Counted from the stretch's first letter, positions 47,083-56,072 are shown. The stretch: 64,000 bases of DNA from Bdellovibrio bacteriovorus (GCF_001592755.1 NZ_LUKF01000014.1:248401-312400), one strand, 5' to 3'. The notes: a model not told the origin generated them from the letters alone. A program made the numbers and translations.

Positions 47083-47826
47083 ATGTCAGTACTTACAGTC
47101 CGTAAGCTAAATAAGACGTTTAAAGGCGGTCTCTTTGAAAAAGATCGCCACGTTCTTCGTGACGTGAGCTTTTCTTTGCCCGAAGGACAAACTTCGGGCT
47201 TTGTCGGCAGCAATGGTTCCGGCAAAACCACTTCTATCAAATGCATCTTTGATTTCATTCGGCCCGATAGCGGCGAAATTCTTTTTTTCGGTAAGCCCTT
47301 AAGTAGCGAAAGCAAGACCCGTATTGGTTATTTGCCTGAACGCCCGTACCTTTACGAGTTTCTGACGGGCATGGAGTTTTTAAAACTTCATTGGAATCTT
47401 TGTTATGGTTCGTCACTGAAAGATTTTTACGAACGCGCTCATGAAGCGCTAAAAAAAGTCGATCTGATGGAAGCAAAGGACCGCCGTTTGCGCACATACT
47501 CTAAGGGGATGTTGCAAAGAATCGGAATTGCGCAAGCGATTCTAACTCGCCCGGAACTTCTTATTCTCGATGAGCCGATGTCTGGTTTGGATCCTGATGG
47601 TCGCGCCATGGTGAAAGATATTCTACGCGAAGAACAAAAACGTGGGGTCACGCTTTTCTTTAGCAGTCACCTGCTTCAGGATATGGAAGAGCTTTGCAGT
47701 CATCTCGTCGTCATCAATCGCGGGCAAATTCTTTATGATGGTGTTTTAAGCTCCTTCATGTCGGAATTCCAAAGCCTGGAGCGTGCTTTCTCTGTCCTTA
47801 AAGGCAAGGAGGAAGCTCATGGCTAA
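47083..47826 (+). CDS. ABC-2-type transporter ATP-binding protein
   Basis: ATG 47083 (MSVLTVRKLNKTFKGGLFEK) avoids overlap with the previous gene, giving 247 residues; TTG 47062 is also possible. Walker A GSNGSGKTTS, Q-loop YLPERPYLYEFLTGMEF, signature YSKGMLQRIGIAQA (S-K-G-M form typical of ABC-2/DRA ATPases) and Walker B LLILDEPMSGLDPDG. Works with the following permease; the substrate is unknown. Confidence 0.92.
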   Translation: MSVLTVRKLNKTFKGGLFEKDRHVLRDVSFSLPEGQTSGFVGSNGSGKTTSIKCIFDFIRPDSGEILFFGKPLSSESKTRIGYLPERPYLYEFLTGMEFLKLHWNLCYGSSLKDFYERAHEALKKVDLMEAKDRRLRTYSKGMLQRIGIAQAILTRPELLILDEPMSGLDPDGRAMVKDILREEQKRGVTLFFSSHLLQDMEELCSHLVVINRGQILYDGVLSSFMSEFQSLERAFSVLKGKEEAHG

Positions 47827-48589
47827 GGTGTGGGCTTTGGCTCGAACCACATTAAGAGAAATGTTGCGAGAGCGTGTGTTCCTAGTCGTGGTTCTTATCG
47901 CGGTGGCACTTTTAGGTCTGAGCTTTCTTTTGGGTGCCTTATCTTTCGCCGAACAACAAAAAATTCTGACTGACTTCGGTTTTCTTGCGATCCAAGTGGC
48001 CGCGTTAGGTGTTTCTCTTTTTTCAGGTTCTTATCTGCTTTCAAAAGAAATAGAAAAACAAACCTGTTTGTTGATTTTATCTCGGCCCGTCAGCCGTGAT
48101 CAATTCATCTTAGGTAAGTTATTGGGCGTTCTTGCACTCAATACACTTTTGATCGGTGCTTTGGCTTTGCTTTTGTGCGCGCTTTTAGGTCTTTGGAAAA
48201 CTCCGGAAGTCTTAGGTACCTACGCCGTCATCTGTTTAAGTTTATGGTTTGAAAGTGCCATCATTCTTTGCTTAGTCATTTGTTTCAGTCTTATCGTCCG
48301 TCCCGTCCTCGCATTAGGTGCGGGCGTGATGGTGTTCTTATTAGGTCATTGGCTTGGCGATCTTTCTTTTTTTGCAGAAAAAAGCAAAGAGGCTCTTTTC
48401 ATTCAAGCGGTTCAAGTTTTCCATTGGATCACTCCCAATTTTTACCGCATGAACTGGAAGTCTTTTTACTTTCTGGAAAATGGCATCCCGGCTCAAAATA
48501 TTGTTTGGATGGTGGCGCACATGAGCGGGTGGGCGCTTTTATTAGTTTTAATTACGAATTTCTTCTTCAGGAGAAAAGACATTGTTTGA
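47819..48589 (+). CDS. ABC-2-type transporter permease
   Basis: 256 residues from ATG 47819, overlapping the ATPase stop. Six hydrophobic segments (VFLVVVLIAVALLGLSFLLG; FLAIQVAALGVSLFSGSYLL and others). Motif LILSRPVSRDQFILGKLLGV after TM2 is typical of ABC-2 permeases of the NosY/multi-copper group. Its stop overlaps the pilD start by 8 bases. The exported compound is unknown; location next to pil genes may be chance. Confidence 0.9.
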   Translation: MAKVWALARTTLREMLRERVFLVVVLIAVALLGLSFLLGALSFAEQQKILTDFGFLAIQVAALGVSLFSGSYLLSKEIEKQTCLLILSRPVSRDQFILGKLLGVLALNTLLIGALALLLCALLGLWKTPEVLGTYAVICLSLWFESAIILCLVICFSLIVRPVLALGAGVMVFLLGHWLGDLSFFAEKSKEALFIQAVQVFHWITPNFYRMNWKSFYFLENGIPAQNIVWMVAHMSGWALLLVLITNFFFRRKDIV

Positions 48590-49370
48590 TCAGGACGTTT
48601 TCTTTCTTATTGTCTTCTTTATTCTGGGTGCCATTTTCGGAAGTTTCGGTAACGTTGTTATTTACCGACTTCCCAAAGAAGAAAGTGTCGTCAAACCTCG
48701 TAGCTATTGTTACAACTGCAAAAAAACCATTAAATGGTACGACAACATCCCTATTCTGAGTTGGTTTATCCTGCGTGGCCGTTGCCGTAACTGTGGTGCC
48801 AAATTTTCTTTCCGTTATCCTTTGGTCGAAATCATCATGGCGTCGCTTTTTGCTCTCAGTTACCACTATGTGGGTTTTTCTTGGTCATTACTTGAGTATT
48901 TGATTTTCATCTTCGGCTTGGTGGTTTGCACCTTCATCGACTTCGATCATATGATCTTGCCTGATGAGTTCACTCTTTCCGGCATCGTGATCGGGCTTGT
49001 CGGAGCCGCTTTGAATCCTCACCGCGAATTTATGGACGCTCTTTTAGGAGTTCTGATGGGCGGCGGATTCTTGTGGGGAATGGCCTATGTCTATTACCTA
49101 CTCACAAAAAATGAAGGTATGGGTGGGGGAGACATCAAACTTCTAGCTTGGATCGGCGCTCTTTTAGGGTGGAAGGCCATTCCTTTCGTCATCATGTCAT
49201 CTGCCATCGTGGGAAGTGTGGTCGGCATCATCATGTCGAGAAAGCAGAAAGCTGGACTAAAGACGGTGATTCCTTTCGGTCCTTATCTAGCGTTAGGCGC
49301 GATCTTCTATCTTTTTGGCGGTGAAACAATCGCTCTTTGGTACTTTGATCTCTTCTTACCGGGAGTCTAG
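48582..49370 (+). CDS. pilD: Prepilin peptidase / N-methyltransferase
   Basis: 262 residues. The N-terminal methyltransferase domain keeps two Cys pairs (CYNCKKTIKWYDNIP; GRCRNCGAKF). The aspartic-protease sites are Asp in DFDHMILPDEF and GGGDIKLLAWIGA. Seven or eight membrane helices. Cleaves and methylates type IV prepilins. TTG start with aggag 8 bases away. A stable hairpin with TTCG loop includes its stop. pilMNOPQ follow under their own promoter. Confidence 0.95.
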   Translation: MFDQDVFFLIVFFILGAIFGSFGNVVIYRLPKEESVVKPRSYCYNCKKTIKWYDNIPILSWFILRGRCRNCGAKFSFRYPLVEIIMASLFALSYHYVGFSWSLLEYLIFIFGLVVCTFIDFDHMILPDEFTLSGIVIGLVGAALNPHREFMDALLGVLMGGGFLWGMAYVYYLLTKNEGMGGGDIKLLAWIGALLGWKAIPFVIMSSAIVGSVVGIIMSRKQKAGLKTVIPFGPYLALGAIFYLFGGETIALWYFDLFLPGV

Positions 49371-49383
49371 CTTCGGCTAGACT
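49364..49383 (+). terminator. UUCG-capped hairpin at the pilD stop
   Basis: agtctagc-ttcg-gctagact, 8 bp, contains the pilD TAG. There is no T run, so it may protect the 3' end rather than terminate. Confidence 0.5.
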
Positions 49384-49427
49384 TAGGACTATAAGCTCAT
49401 ATTCATCTGATTTGCTAGACCCCTTAT

Positions 49428-49456
49428 TTGACATTCACGTTTCAACCAGAAATAAT
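49428..49456 (+). promoter_or_regulatory. Sigma-70-type promoter of the pilMNOPQ operon
   Basis: TTGACA (49428-49433), 17-base spacer, AATAAT (49451-49456). Both boxes match the consensus closely. It is 83 bases before the pilM ATG. Confidence 0.75.
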
Positions 49457-49538
49457 TTTATTATTTAGGACTTGTGTCTAAAGGACGTAAGTCTTTGAAA
49501 ATACATCTGGTAGATACAACTGGGGAAGCAGCGTAAGC

Positions 49539-50594
49539 ATGTTTTTTAAGTCAAAGAAAGTTATCGGACTCGACATCGGAACGAGTTCCATCAAGCTTGC
49601 TGAAATGGACTTCAATGGCAAAGGAGCCCAACTGCTTTCTTTTGGTTTCGCGCCAACGCCTCCCAATGCCGTATCCGGTGGAGAGATCGTCGACATCGGC
49701 TCAGTCGGGGTGGCGATTCAATCTCTGGTCAACGAAGTAAAATCCAAACGTAAAAGTTTAGCGACAGCAATGTGGGGAACTGCGGTGATCGTAAAGAAAA
49801 TCACCATCCCTCGCATGGATAAAAAACTTATCAAAGATCAAATTCGTTTCGAGGCAGAGCAGTACATTCCTTTTGATATCAACAATATCAGCTTAGCTCA
49901 TCACATTCTTACTGGAAGTAGCTCTCCAGATACGATGGATATTTTGTTGATCGCCGCGCAAAACGAACTTGTGACCCAGTACACTCAGGTTATCGAAATC
50001 AGTGGACTTAGTTGCGGCGTTTTAGATGTCAGCGGTTTTGCTCTGGCAAATGCCTTTGAACTGAACTACGGAAAAATTCCTGGTGAAGTGATCGGTCTTC
50101 TTAATTTCGGAGCCGCGATCACTAACTTCGTTGTCGTTCAAAACGGCGAAGTTATTTTCTGTCGTGATATCCCTGTTGGTGGTGCGAACTACACGAATGA
50201 AATCCATAAAGCAATGGGTGTGACGGTGGCTGAAGCCGAAGCGCTCAAGCTAAGTGCCATTTCTCGTCGTGAAGTTCCTGATGAAGTTCACTCGATCATC
50301 AGTGCAACCAATGAAGCCGTCACCGAAGAAATTCGCAGCAGTTTGGATTTCTTAAGCGCGACAACAAATGGTTTGGTTTTAAACCGTTGTTTCTACACCG
50401 GCGGAAGTTCTGCGACTTCAGGTCTTACTGAAACCGTATCTCGCGTGACAGGCATCTTGATGGAGCCTTTCAATCCGTTCCTACGTGTGAAGGCCAATCC
50501 GAAAAAGTTTTCTCCGGAATACTTAGAACAAATCAGCTCTTTCGCGGCTGTAGTGACTGGCTTGGCCTTGCGTGAGGTGGGGGATGCGACATGA
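49539..50594 (+). CDS. pilM: Type IV pilus assembly protein PilM
   Basis: 351 residues. An actin-like ATPase fold: VIGLDIGTSSIKLAEM, IRFEAEQYIPFDINN (family signature), VIGLLNFGAAITNFVVV and CFYTGGSSATSGL. It sits on the cytoplasmic face and binds the PilN N-terminus. First gene of the operon, overlapping pilN by 4 bases. Confidence 0.96.
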   Translation: MFFKSKKVIGLDIGTSSIKLAEMDFNGKGAQLLSFGFAPTPPNAVSGGEIVDIGSVGVAIQSLVNEVKSKRKSLATAMWGTAVIVKKITIPRMDKKLIKDQIRFEAEQYIPFDINNISLAHHILTGSSSPDTMDILLIAAQNELVTQYTQVIEISGLSCGVLDVSGFALANAFELNYGKIPGEVIGLLNFGAAITNFVVVQNGEVIFCRDIPVGGANYTNEIHKAMGVTVAEAEALKLSAISRREVPDEVHSIISATNEAVTEEIRSSLDFLSATTNGLVLNRCFYTGGSSATSGLTETVSRVTGILMEPFNPFLRVKANPKKFSPEYLEQISSFAAVVTGLALREVGDAT

Positions 50595-51190
50595 TTAAAA
50601 TTAATCTTGCCACATCCACAGTCAGTCCTTCGGTTGGAGCGTCTTTAGGAATTTCTTCAGACGGATTTGTTTCTCCGGATGAGGCTCGGAAGGAAGCGCT
50701 GAAACGTTTGGTTCTTCTTTTGGTGGGACCAGCCGCTTTATACATTTATGAAAATCAAAACATTCCGGGAAAGATCGCTGATCTCAATGCTAAAACTCAG
50801 GTTTTAAGCGAGTTGCAAAGTTATAATTCTCGTCAGGCTGCTTCCGTTGCCGAAATTAAAAAGTTCAAAGAAGATGAAGCTTTGATGGCCGCCCGGATTT
50901 CCGCATTGGAAAAACTGGCAAAAGACCGTCAAAGAGAAGTGCGCGTTTTGGACTTGTTACAGTCCGTGATTCCCGAAAAGGCCTGGTTGACTCGTGTGCA
51001 GATCAACCCGGACCGCGTGAATATCCAAGGTCTGGCGCTCAGTGATTTTGAAGTTTCCGCCTTCTTAGAAGCTTTAACAAAGAGCGTGTTCTTAATGGAC
51101 GTGAATCTTGTAAGCTCTAGCGAAGTCACCCAAGATGGTTCTGTACTTAAAAAGTTTGAGATCAGCTGCTTGTTGGAGAGACCTGAATGA
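50591..51190 (+). CDS. pilN: Type IV pilus assembly protein PilN
   Basis: 199 residues. MIKINLA at the start corresponds to the INLLP-type motif that inserts into PilM. An unusually long cytoplasmic stretch (to about 40) precedes the membrane helix (LKRLVLLLVGPAALYIYE). A coiled coil (about 60-115) and a ferredoxin-like periplasmic domain (LLQSVIPEKAWLTRVQINPD) follow. Overlaps pilM and pilO. Confidence 0.93.
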   Translation: MIKINLATSTVSPSVGASLGISSDGFVSPDEARKEALKRLVLLLVGPAALYIYENQNIPGKIADLNAKTQVLSELQSYNSRQAASVAEIKKFKEDEALMAARISALEKLAKDRQREVRVLDLLQSVIPEKAWLTRVQINPDRVNIQGLALSDFEVSAFLEALTKSVFLMDVNLVSSSEVTQDGSVLKKFEISCLLERPE

Positions 51191-51783
51191 ATAAGTTTTT
51201 TGAAACTCTCGCAGCTCAACAAATCAGTAAGATTCTGCTCATCGGTTTAGCGCTGACAGGATTTTACTGGTACGCACTTTACGATGACGGCTCTGCTATT
51301 GATGCCCAAATCGTCAGTGTGACCCAGCAATTGCAGGAAGAAGAAAATAAGAAGAAAGATACGGACGCGACTTTAAAGCAAGTGCAAGAGATGCAGGAAA
51401 AAGTCGGTCAGCTAAGTCAAAAGTATCAAGAAATTTCTCGTCGTCTTCCTTCGGCTTTGTTTTCTATTGATATCAATAAAGCCATTGATGATTTTGCTCG
51501 TAACTCCGGCGTCAGCGTAAAAGCAAAGAAGCCTGCGGAAAACGTGAAAAAAGAAGTTGTTGAAGAAGTTCCCGTGGATGTGACATTAGAGGGAACTTAT
51601 GCTGAGCTGGCGCAGTTCGCGTTCATCGTTTCCAACGCAGAACGTATGTCACGAGTGAAGAATGTTGTCGTAACAAGACCGGAACCGGTGACGGGCGGTA
51701 AGTTAAAATTTGAAGGTCAGGTGGTTGGTTATAAATTAGCACCTGAAACTAAGAAACCTGAAGGTACGGAGACTCCCAAGTGA
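51187..51783 (+). CDS. pilO: Type IV pilus assembly protein PilO
   Basis: 198 residues. A membrane helix ISKILLIGLALTGFYWYALY, a coiled coil (about 40-90) and a periplasmic domain with VPVDVTLEGTYAELAQFAFI, the common PilO signature. Forms the alignment complex with PilN and PilP. Overlaps both neighbours by 4 bases. Confidence 0.94.
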   Translation: MNKFFETLAAQQISKILLIGLALTGFYWYALYDDGSAIDAQIVSVTQQLQEEENKKKDTDATLKQVQEMQEKVGQLSQKYQEISRRLPSALFSIDINKAIDDFARNSGVSVKAKKPAENVKKEVVEEVPVDVTLEGTYAELAQFAFIVSNAERMSRVKNVVVTRPEPVTGGKLKFEGQVVGYKLAPETKKPEGTETPK

Positions 51784-52493
51784 AATCTGTAAGATGGATT
51801 GTGTCTTACATTTTAGTCGCAGCAATTGGACTCTGGCTGGCATTTGCAGTCAGTGTGCGTTTTATTACGCCTGCGCAGTCACAAGAAGCCCCTTCAGCTG
51901 GGGAGCTTCCTCCTGAATTTTTAAAAGAAGTGGAAGCGACGCAAGTTCCACCAACAGGTGGTACACCGAAGCCGACAACACCTCCGGCGGGGACTCCTCC
52001 AGCGGGGGCTCCTCCGATGGAAAATCCCGCTGCCCAAGTGCCGCCTCCGGGACAACCGAATGTACCTCCTCCACCGATGGAAAGTCAGTTCGGAGATGGA
52101 GCAACGGCTCCGGCGCCGCAGACATCAAGTATTTTGCCAGGTGATGGATATTCTTACGATCCCACTGGAAAAAGAGATCCGTTTAAGCCATTTAGAACAA
52201 TTCGTCCTGCAATTACAGATGCAGGTAAAGCGGCCGCAGAGATTTTAGAACCTTTGCAACGTTGGGAAATTGATCGTCTGCAAATCGTCGGCATCCTATG
52301 GGATGTAACAACGCCGCGAGCGATGGTTCGCGATCCAGATGGTGCCGTGTTTACAGTAACTAAGAACTCTAAAATTGGCCGAAACGAAGGATTTGTAGCG
52401 GCGATTCGCGAGGGTGAAGTTGTCGTCGTAGAAACGAAATATGACGATGGAAAATCCATCAAAGAAACTCGCGTGTTGGAGTTGAGAAAATAG
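51780..52493 (+). CDS. pilP: Type IV pilus assembly protein PilP, without lipobox
   Basis: 237 residues. The C-terminal beta domain (YDPTGKRDPFKPF; LQIVGILWDVTTPRAMVRDP) is typical of PilP, linking PilN/O to the secretin. The N-terminus (VSYILVAAIGLWLAFAVSVR) is a hydrophobic helix with no Cys at all, so it is anchored by the helix or cleaved, unlike most PilP proteins, which are lipoproteins. A long Pro/Gly-rich linker (about 35-115) follows. Confidence 0.92.
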   Translation: MKSVRWIVSYILVAAIGLWLAFAVSVRFITPAQSQEAPSAGELPPEFLKEVEATQVPPTGGTPKPTTPPAGTPPAGAPPMENPAAQVPPPGQPNVPPPPMESQFGDGATAPAPQTSSILPGDGYSYDPTGKRDPFKPFRTIRPAITDAGKAAAEILEPLQRWEIDRLQIVGILWDVTTPRAMVRDPDGAVFTVTKNSKIGRNEGFVAAIREGEVVVVETKYDDGKSIKETRVLELRK

Positions 52494-52517
52494 TTTTAAT
52501 ACCTTAAGGAGGAGCTA

Positions 52518-54653
52518 ATGAAAGGATTCATTAGATTATTAATCCTAAGTGCAATGATTGCATCTTTGACCTCTTGTGCAAGTCGCCCGGTGGAAGACGA
52601 TGATTTGTCTTTGGACGGAGGCGAGTCTGCAGAAGTAGCGCCGGCTGATTCTGGTGCGCAAGATGATTTCGCCGAATTTGAAGATTCCGGTTCACAACAA
52701 CAGGCAGAGGCCGCTCCAGCACCAGAAGGTGACCAGGATCTAGCGATTGAAGAAGAAATCAATCAGTCGAGCGATGTGCCTCAGCAGGCGGAAACTCTTC
52801 CTCCAACTCCGGCTCCGGAAGAAACATCACCGACGGAAGATCCTTTCGCGGATACGACCGTAGCGGATGCGCCAACGCCAACTCCTGAATCTGCTCCAGC
52901 ACCCGATGTGCCTGCAGAATCGACGGTGACAGAGACAATTCCCACTCCAGTTGCAGAGTCGGCTCCGCAAGTCGTGAACAACGGTGAACCTGCAATGATC
53001 ACGGACCTTCAGTTCAAATCCAATGAGACGGGTGGAACTGTGATCGTGAATGCGAACAAGCCTTTGACGTACACGACACGCACGAACCCTGATTTGCGCC
53101 AATTTATTATTGAAGTGGACAATGCCACTTTGCCTGATCGTCTGAAGCGTTCATTGAACACTCGCGATATTAAAGGCAGCGTTGGTGCCATCGATGCTTA
53201 TCAGAACCCAGGTTCGTCGACAGCTCGTTTTGTCATCCAACTTCGTGAAGGCGTTTCAGAGCCGACGGTGCAATCTGAAGGCAATGCATTGTTAATCGTT
53301 GCAAACAGCTCGGGGGATGCAGGTTCCGTAGCCGAGGCGGCTCCAGTTCAAGAACAACAAATTCTTCCAAGTCAAAACTTGCAAGAGTTCTTGGCAGGAA
53401 ACACGCAGTTCTACGGTAAAAAGATTTCGATCGAAACCAACAACATGGATATCCGCGACGCTTTAAACTTCATCACTGAAGAAAGTGGCGTGAACATGGT
53501 TCTTTCTGAAGATGTGAAAGGCAATATCAGTCTGAAACTTCGCCAAGTTCCTTGGGACCAAGCTTTGGTTGTTATCATGAAAGCGAAAAAGCTAGGCTAC
53601 ACTCGTCAAGGCAATGTATTGCGTATCGCTCCTTTGCAAGATTTAAGAGCGGAAGAAGACGACGCCAATAAGCTTGCTCAAGCCCGCAAAAACATTGAAC
53701 CGTTAAAAGTTCGCATGTTCCCAGTGAGCTATGCCCGTGTCGACGAGCTAGAAAAGAAAATCAAAGATTTCTTAGGTGACCGCGGTCGTGTGGTGGGCGA
53801 CGTCCGTACAAATGCGTTAGTTGTAACTGACATCGAAGAAAACCTAGAGCGCGCGGCAAAATTGATTGCAAGCTTAGACACTCAACCTCCGCAAGTCCTT
53901 GTCGAAGGTAAAATCGTTGAAGCCAAAGAAAGCTTCACACGCAATATCGGTGTGAACTGGGGAGCCACAGGTTCGCCCATCAAATTGGGTTCCACATCTC
54001 GTGGCCCTGTGAACATGAATCCTAGCTTCAACGTCAATCCGACAGCGACAACGCCCGGCAACTTCAACTTCAATTTGAGTGTGGGTACATTGGACGTTTT
54101 TGGAACTTTGCAAGCGGCTTTGGCGTTGTCTGAAACTGAAGAGCAAGTAAAAGTGATCTCGGCTCCAAGAATCATGACGATGACGAATGAAAAAGCCGAC
54201 ATCACTCAGACGACAGAGGTTCCAGTCCGTCAAGTGACTCAAAACGGGACAGCGACTCAGGAAACGTTCCAGTTCAAACCGTTAACAATGAAACTTGAGG
54301 TCACTCCTCAGGTGACCGCTGACGGTTCTGTTATAATGAAAGTGAACGTGAATAGACAGTTCCAAGGTGCCGACACGAGCGGCGCGGGCCAAGGCGCTTT
54401 CGCGGTGAACAGTCGTGAAGCCAACACTCGCGTGCTTGTGAAAAACGGTCAGACCGCAGTTATCGGTGGTATCTATCAAAGTGATGCCACAGACGGGGAA
54501 ACTGGAGTTCCTTGGCTGCGTGAAGTCCCTTATCTCGGCTACCTGTTTAAGACGAAGAACGTGAGAAAAGACAAGACGGAGCTTTTGGTTTTCTTAACTC
54601 CAAGAATTATTGGAGTGGTTGATTCATCAGGTCCGCAAACTCAAGACTTCTAA
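52518..54653 (+). CDS. pilQ: Type IV pilus secretin PilQ with lipoprotein signal
   Basis: 711 residues. MKGFIRLLILSAMIASLTSC ends in lipobox LTSC, so Cys20 should be lipidated. An acidic, Pro-rich linker (about 25-150) precedes one AMIN domain (about 155-265), the STN/N0 domain (ISIETNNMDIRDALNFITEE), N1 (VFPVSYARV..., GDVRTNALVVTDIEENLERA) and the secretin core ending VPYLGYLFKTKNVRKDKTEL. It forms the outer-membrane pore. A strong aaggaggag site precedes ATG. Fewer AMIN repeats than in Myxococcus PilQ. Confidence 0.95.
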   Translation: MKGFIRLLILSAMIASLTSCASRPVEDDDLSLDGGESAEVAPADSGAQDDFAEFEDSGSQQQAEAAPAPEGDQDLAIEEEINQSSDVPQQAETLPPTPAPEETSPTEDPFADTTVADAPTPTPESAPAPDVPAESTVTETIPTPVAESAPQVVNNGEPAMITDLQFKSNETGGTVIVNANKPLTYTTRTNPDLRQFIIEVDNATLPDRLKRSLNTRDIKGSVGAIDAYQNPGSSTARFVIQLREGVSEPTVQSEGNALLIVANSSGDAGSVAEAAPVQEQQILPSQNLQEFLAGNTQFYGKKISIETNNMDIRDALNFITEESGVNMVLSEDVKGNISLKLRQVPWDQALVVIMKAKKLGYTRQGNVLRIAPLQDLRAEEDDANKLAQARKNIEPLKVRMFPVSYARVDELEKKIKDFLGDRGRVVGDVRTNALVVTDIEENLERAAKLIASLDTQPPQVLVEGKIVEAKESFTRNIGVNWGATGSPIKLGSTSRGPVNMNPSFNVNPTATTPGNFNFNLSVGTLDVFGTLQAALALSETEEQVKVISAPRIMTMTNEKADITQTTEVPVRQVTQNGTATQETFQFKPLTMKLEVTPQVTADGSVIMKVNVNRQFQGADTSGAGQGAFAVNSREANTRVLVKNGQTAVIGGIYQSDATDGETGVPWLREVPYLGYLFKTKNVRKDKTELLVFLTPRIIGVVDSSGPQTQDF

Positions 54654-54667
54654 AAAAAGGAACGCGT

Positions 54668-55216
54668 ATGAAGAAAATTATGTACGTTCTGCTCCTTCTA
54701 ATGAGCGCGAACCTCGTAGCTTGTTCCCAGGAAGATAGTAACGTGGAAGTGTCGATCACTTCCTCGCCACTTCCTCTGATTCCAGCCACAGCGATCAGCT
54801 GCTTGGCTCAAGAAAATGCGGGTGAAGACGTAGCTACGGCAGATATTTCAGCGAGCTACTTCAAAGTACCGACAATCACTTTCAATAGAAAAGATACGAG
54901 CAAAACCCTGATCATCGCTTTCATTCGCGTATCGATCCAGATCCCAGGAAGCGCCACTCCAGTAACTTGTGAATATGGTGGGGACCAGTTAGCAGCATTG
55001 CGAGGGAATTGGTTTGATAGTCTTACCAAAGAAGCCGCTATACCTGTAGGCGAAGCATCTTATGCTACTACGTGTCCAATGTATTGTGGTGGAATCAACG
55101 CCACTAACCAATTCGTTGCGACCGGCACGATGGAAGTCTTCGGACTAGAGCGCGATGCTAACCAGGATGAAACTCCAGTGAAAGTTCAAACATCAATCAC
55201 TATTCAGAGCTACTGA
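54668..55216 (+). CDS. Putative lipoprotein at the end of the pil operon
   Basis: 182 residues. MKKIMYVLLLLMSANLVACS has lipobox LVAC. The rest is beta-rich with a group of Cys residues (VTCEYGG; TTCPMYCGGIN) that could form disulfides. 14 bases after pilQ with a ribosome site (aaaagg), and a perfect terminator follows, so it is co-transcribed with pilMNOPQ. It might help the secretin, but has no recognised domain. Confidence 0.85.
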   Translation: MKKIMYVLLLLMSANLVACSQEDSNVEVSITSSPLPLIPATAISCLAQENAGEDVATADISASYFKVPTITFNRKDTSKTLIIAFIRVSIQIPGSATPVTCEYGGDQLAALRGNWFDSLTKEAAIPVGEASYATTCPMYCGGINATNQFVATGTMEVFGLERDANQDETPVKVQTSITIQSY

Positions 55217-55221
55217 CTTTA

Positions 55222-55260
55222 GAAGCAAAAAAGGCCCTCAACTGGGGCCTTTTTTGCTTC
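55222..55260. terminator. Bidirectional terminator of the pil operon
   Basis: gaagcaaaaaaggccc and gggccttttttgcttc form a perfect 16-bp stem with a 7-base loop. The A and T runs permit termination from both strands, serving the pil operon and the convergent small gene. Confidence 0.92.
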
Positions 55261-55287
55261 TTCATTTTTTGAAGTCTTGAGTTTAGG

Positions 55288-55560
55288 TTACGGTCTTGTA
55301 CAAGAAATTGTAGGATTACCTGTAGAAGATCCGGATGGGTACTCGCCAATCCCATAGCATACGATTCCGTTAGCCTGTTTGATTTGTATCAGTTGCATAT
55401 GCTTCTCGACAGGAGAGCCAGACCCACCCAGCATAACTTTTACTTCATAGGATGTTCCATCTGCAAAAGTACCTACGGACTGAGCGGAAATTTCATTTTT
55501 TTCTGTTTGAGCAAAAGAAAATTGGGCTGCAAACAAAATCAATAATGTGAATAGTTTCAT
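55288..55560 (-). CDS. Small secreted protein with DGT/CYGI motifs, paralogue A
   Basis: 90 residues with signal peptide MKLFTLLILFAAQFSFAQ. The mature part of about 72 residues has FADGTSYEV, IKQANGIVCYGIGE and PTISCTRP: two Cys that may form one disulfide. aggagg lies 5 bases before ATG. It is clearly related to the next gene. No known family recognised. Probably exported to periplasm or surface. Confidence 0.8.
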   Translation of the reverse strand: MKLFTLLILFAAQFSFAQTEKNEISAQSVGTFADGTSYEVKVMLGGSGSPVEKHMQLIQIKQANGIVCYGIGEYPSGSSTGNPTISCTRP

Positions 55561-55649
55561 AAATCCTCCTTTGATTATATAAACAAACTAATGATTGGTT
55601 TTCAAGAATATTTTATTACGCAGTCGCGAGAAGGATTCATACAGTGCAC

Positions 55650-55928
55650 CTATTTCACACAAGAGATTTGTGGACTTGAAATGACGTTGCCTGAAACTCC
55701 AGAAATTCCATAGCAAATAGTTCCATCAGACTGTTTAATCTGATAAAAAAAAGCGTTAGTATTAGACCCAGTAACCACTAATGAAACTGTTTCAATAAGT
55801 GTTCCATCCGAAAAAGTTCCATTGGCTTTCAATCCGATATTCTGACTTTGCCCTACAGCTTGATAAGCCGCCACAGATCCGCCGATCAACATAGCGATGG
55901 CCGCCACAATAATTAAAGACTTTTGCAT
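55650..55928 (-). CDS. Small secreted protein with DGT/CYGI motifs, paralogue B
   Basis: 92 residues from ATG 55928, chosen for ggaggag 4 bases upstream; the frame stays open to 56054 but without a ribosome site. The signal peptide or anchor is MQKSLIIVAAIAMLIGGSVA. The mature part shows FSDGTLIETV, QIKQSDGTICYGIS and SPQISCVK, matching paralogue A in order and spacing. The two genes are separated by 89 bases, suggesting tandem duplication. Confidence 0.8.
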   Translation of the reverse strand: MQKSLIIVAAIAMLIGGSVAAYQAVGQSQNIGLKANGTFSDGTLIETVSLVVTGSNTNAFFYQIKQSDGTICYGISGVSGNVISSPQISCVK

Positions 55929-56072
55929 TTGCTCCTCCGATACATTCAGTGAACAAGCACCACTTTGCGTCGGCAACACAAACTCCTGCAATGTCAGCGT
56001 GTTAGCTAGCACTTCCCAAAAGTCACACAATCTTTCAGTGATTTCTGCGAGCAAATGGTTTACGACAGGGGC

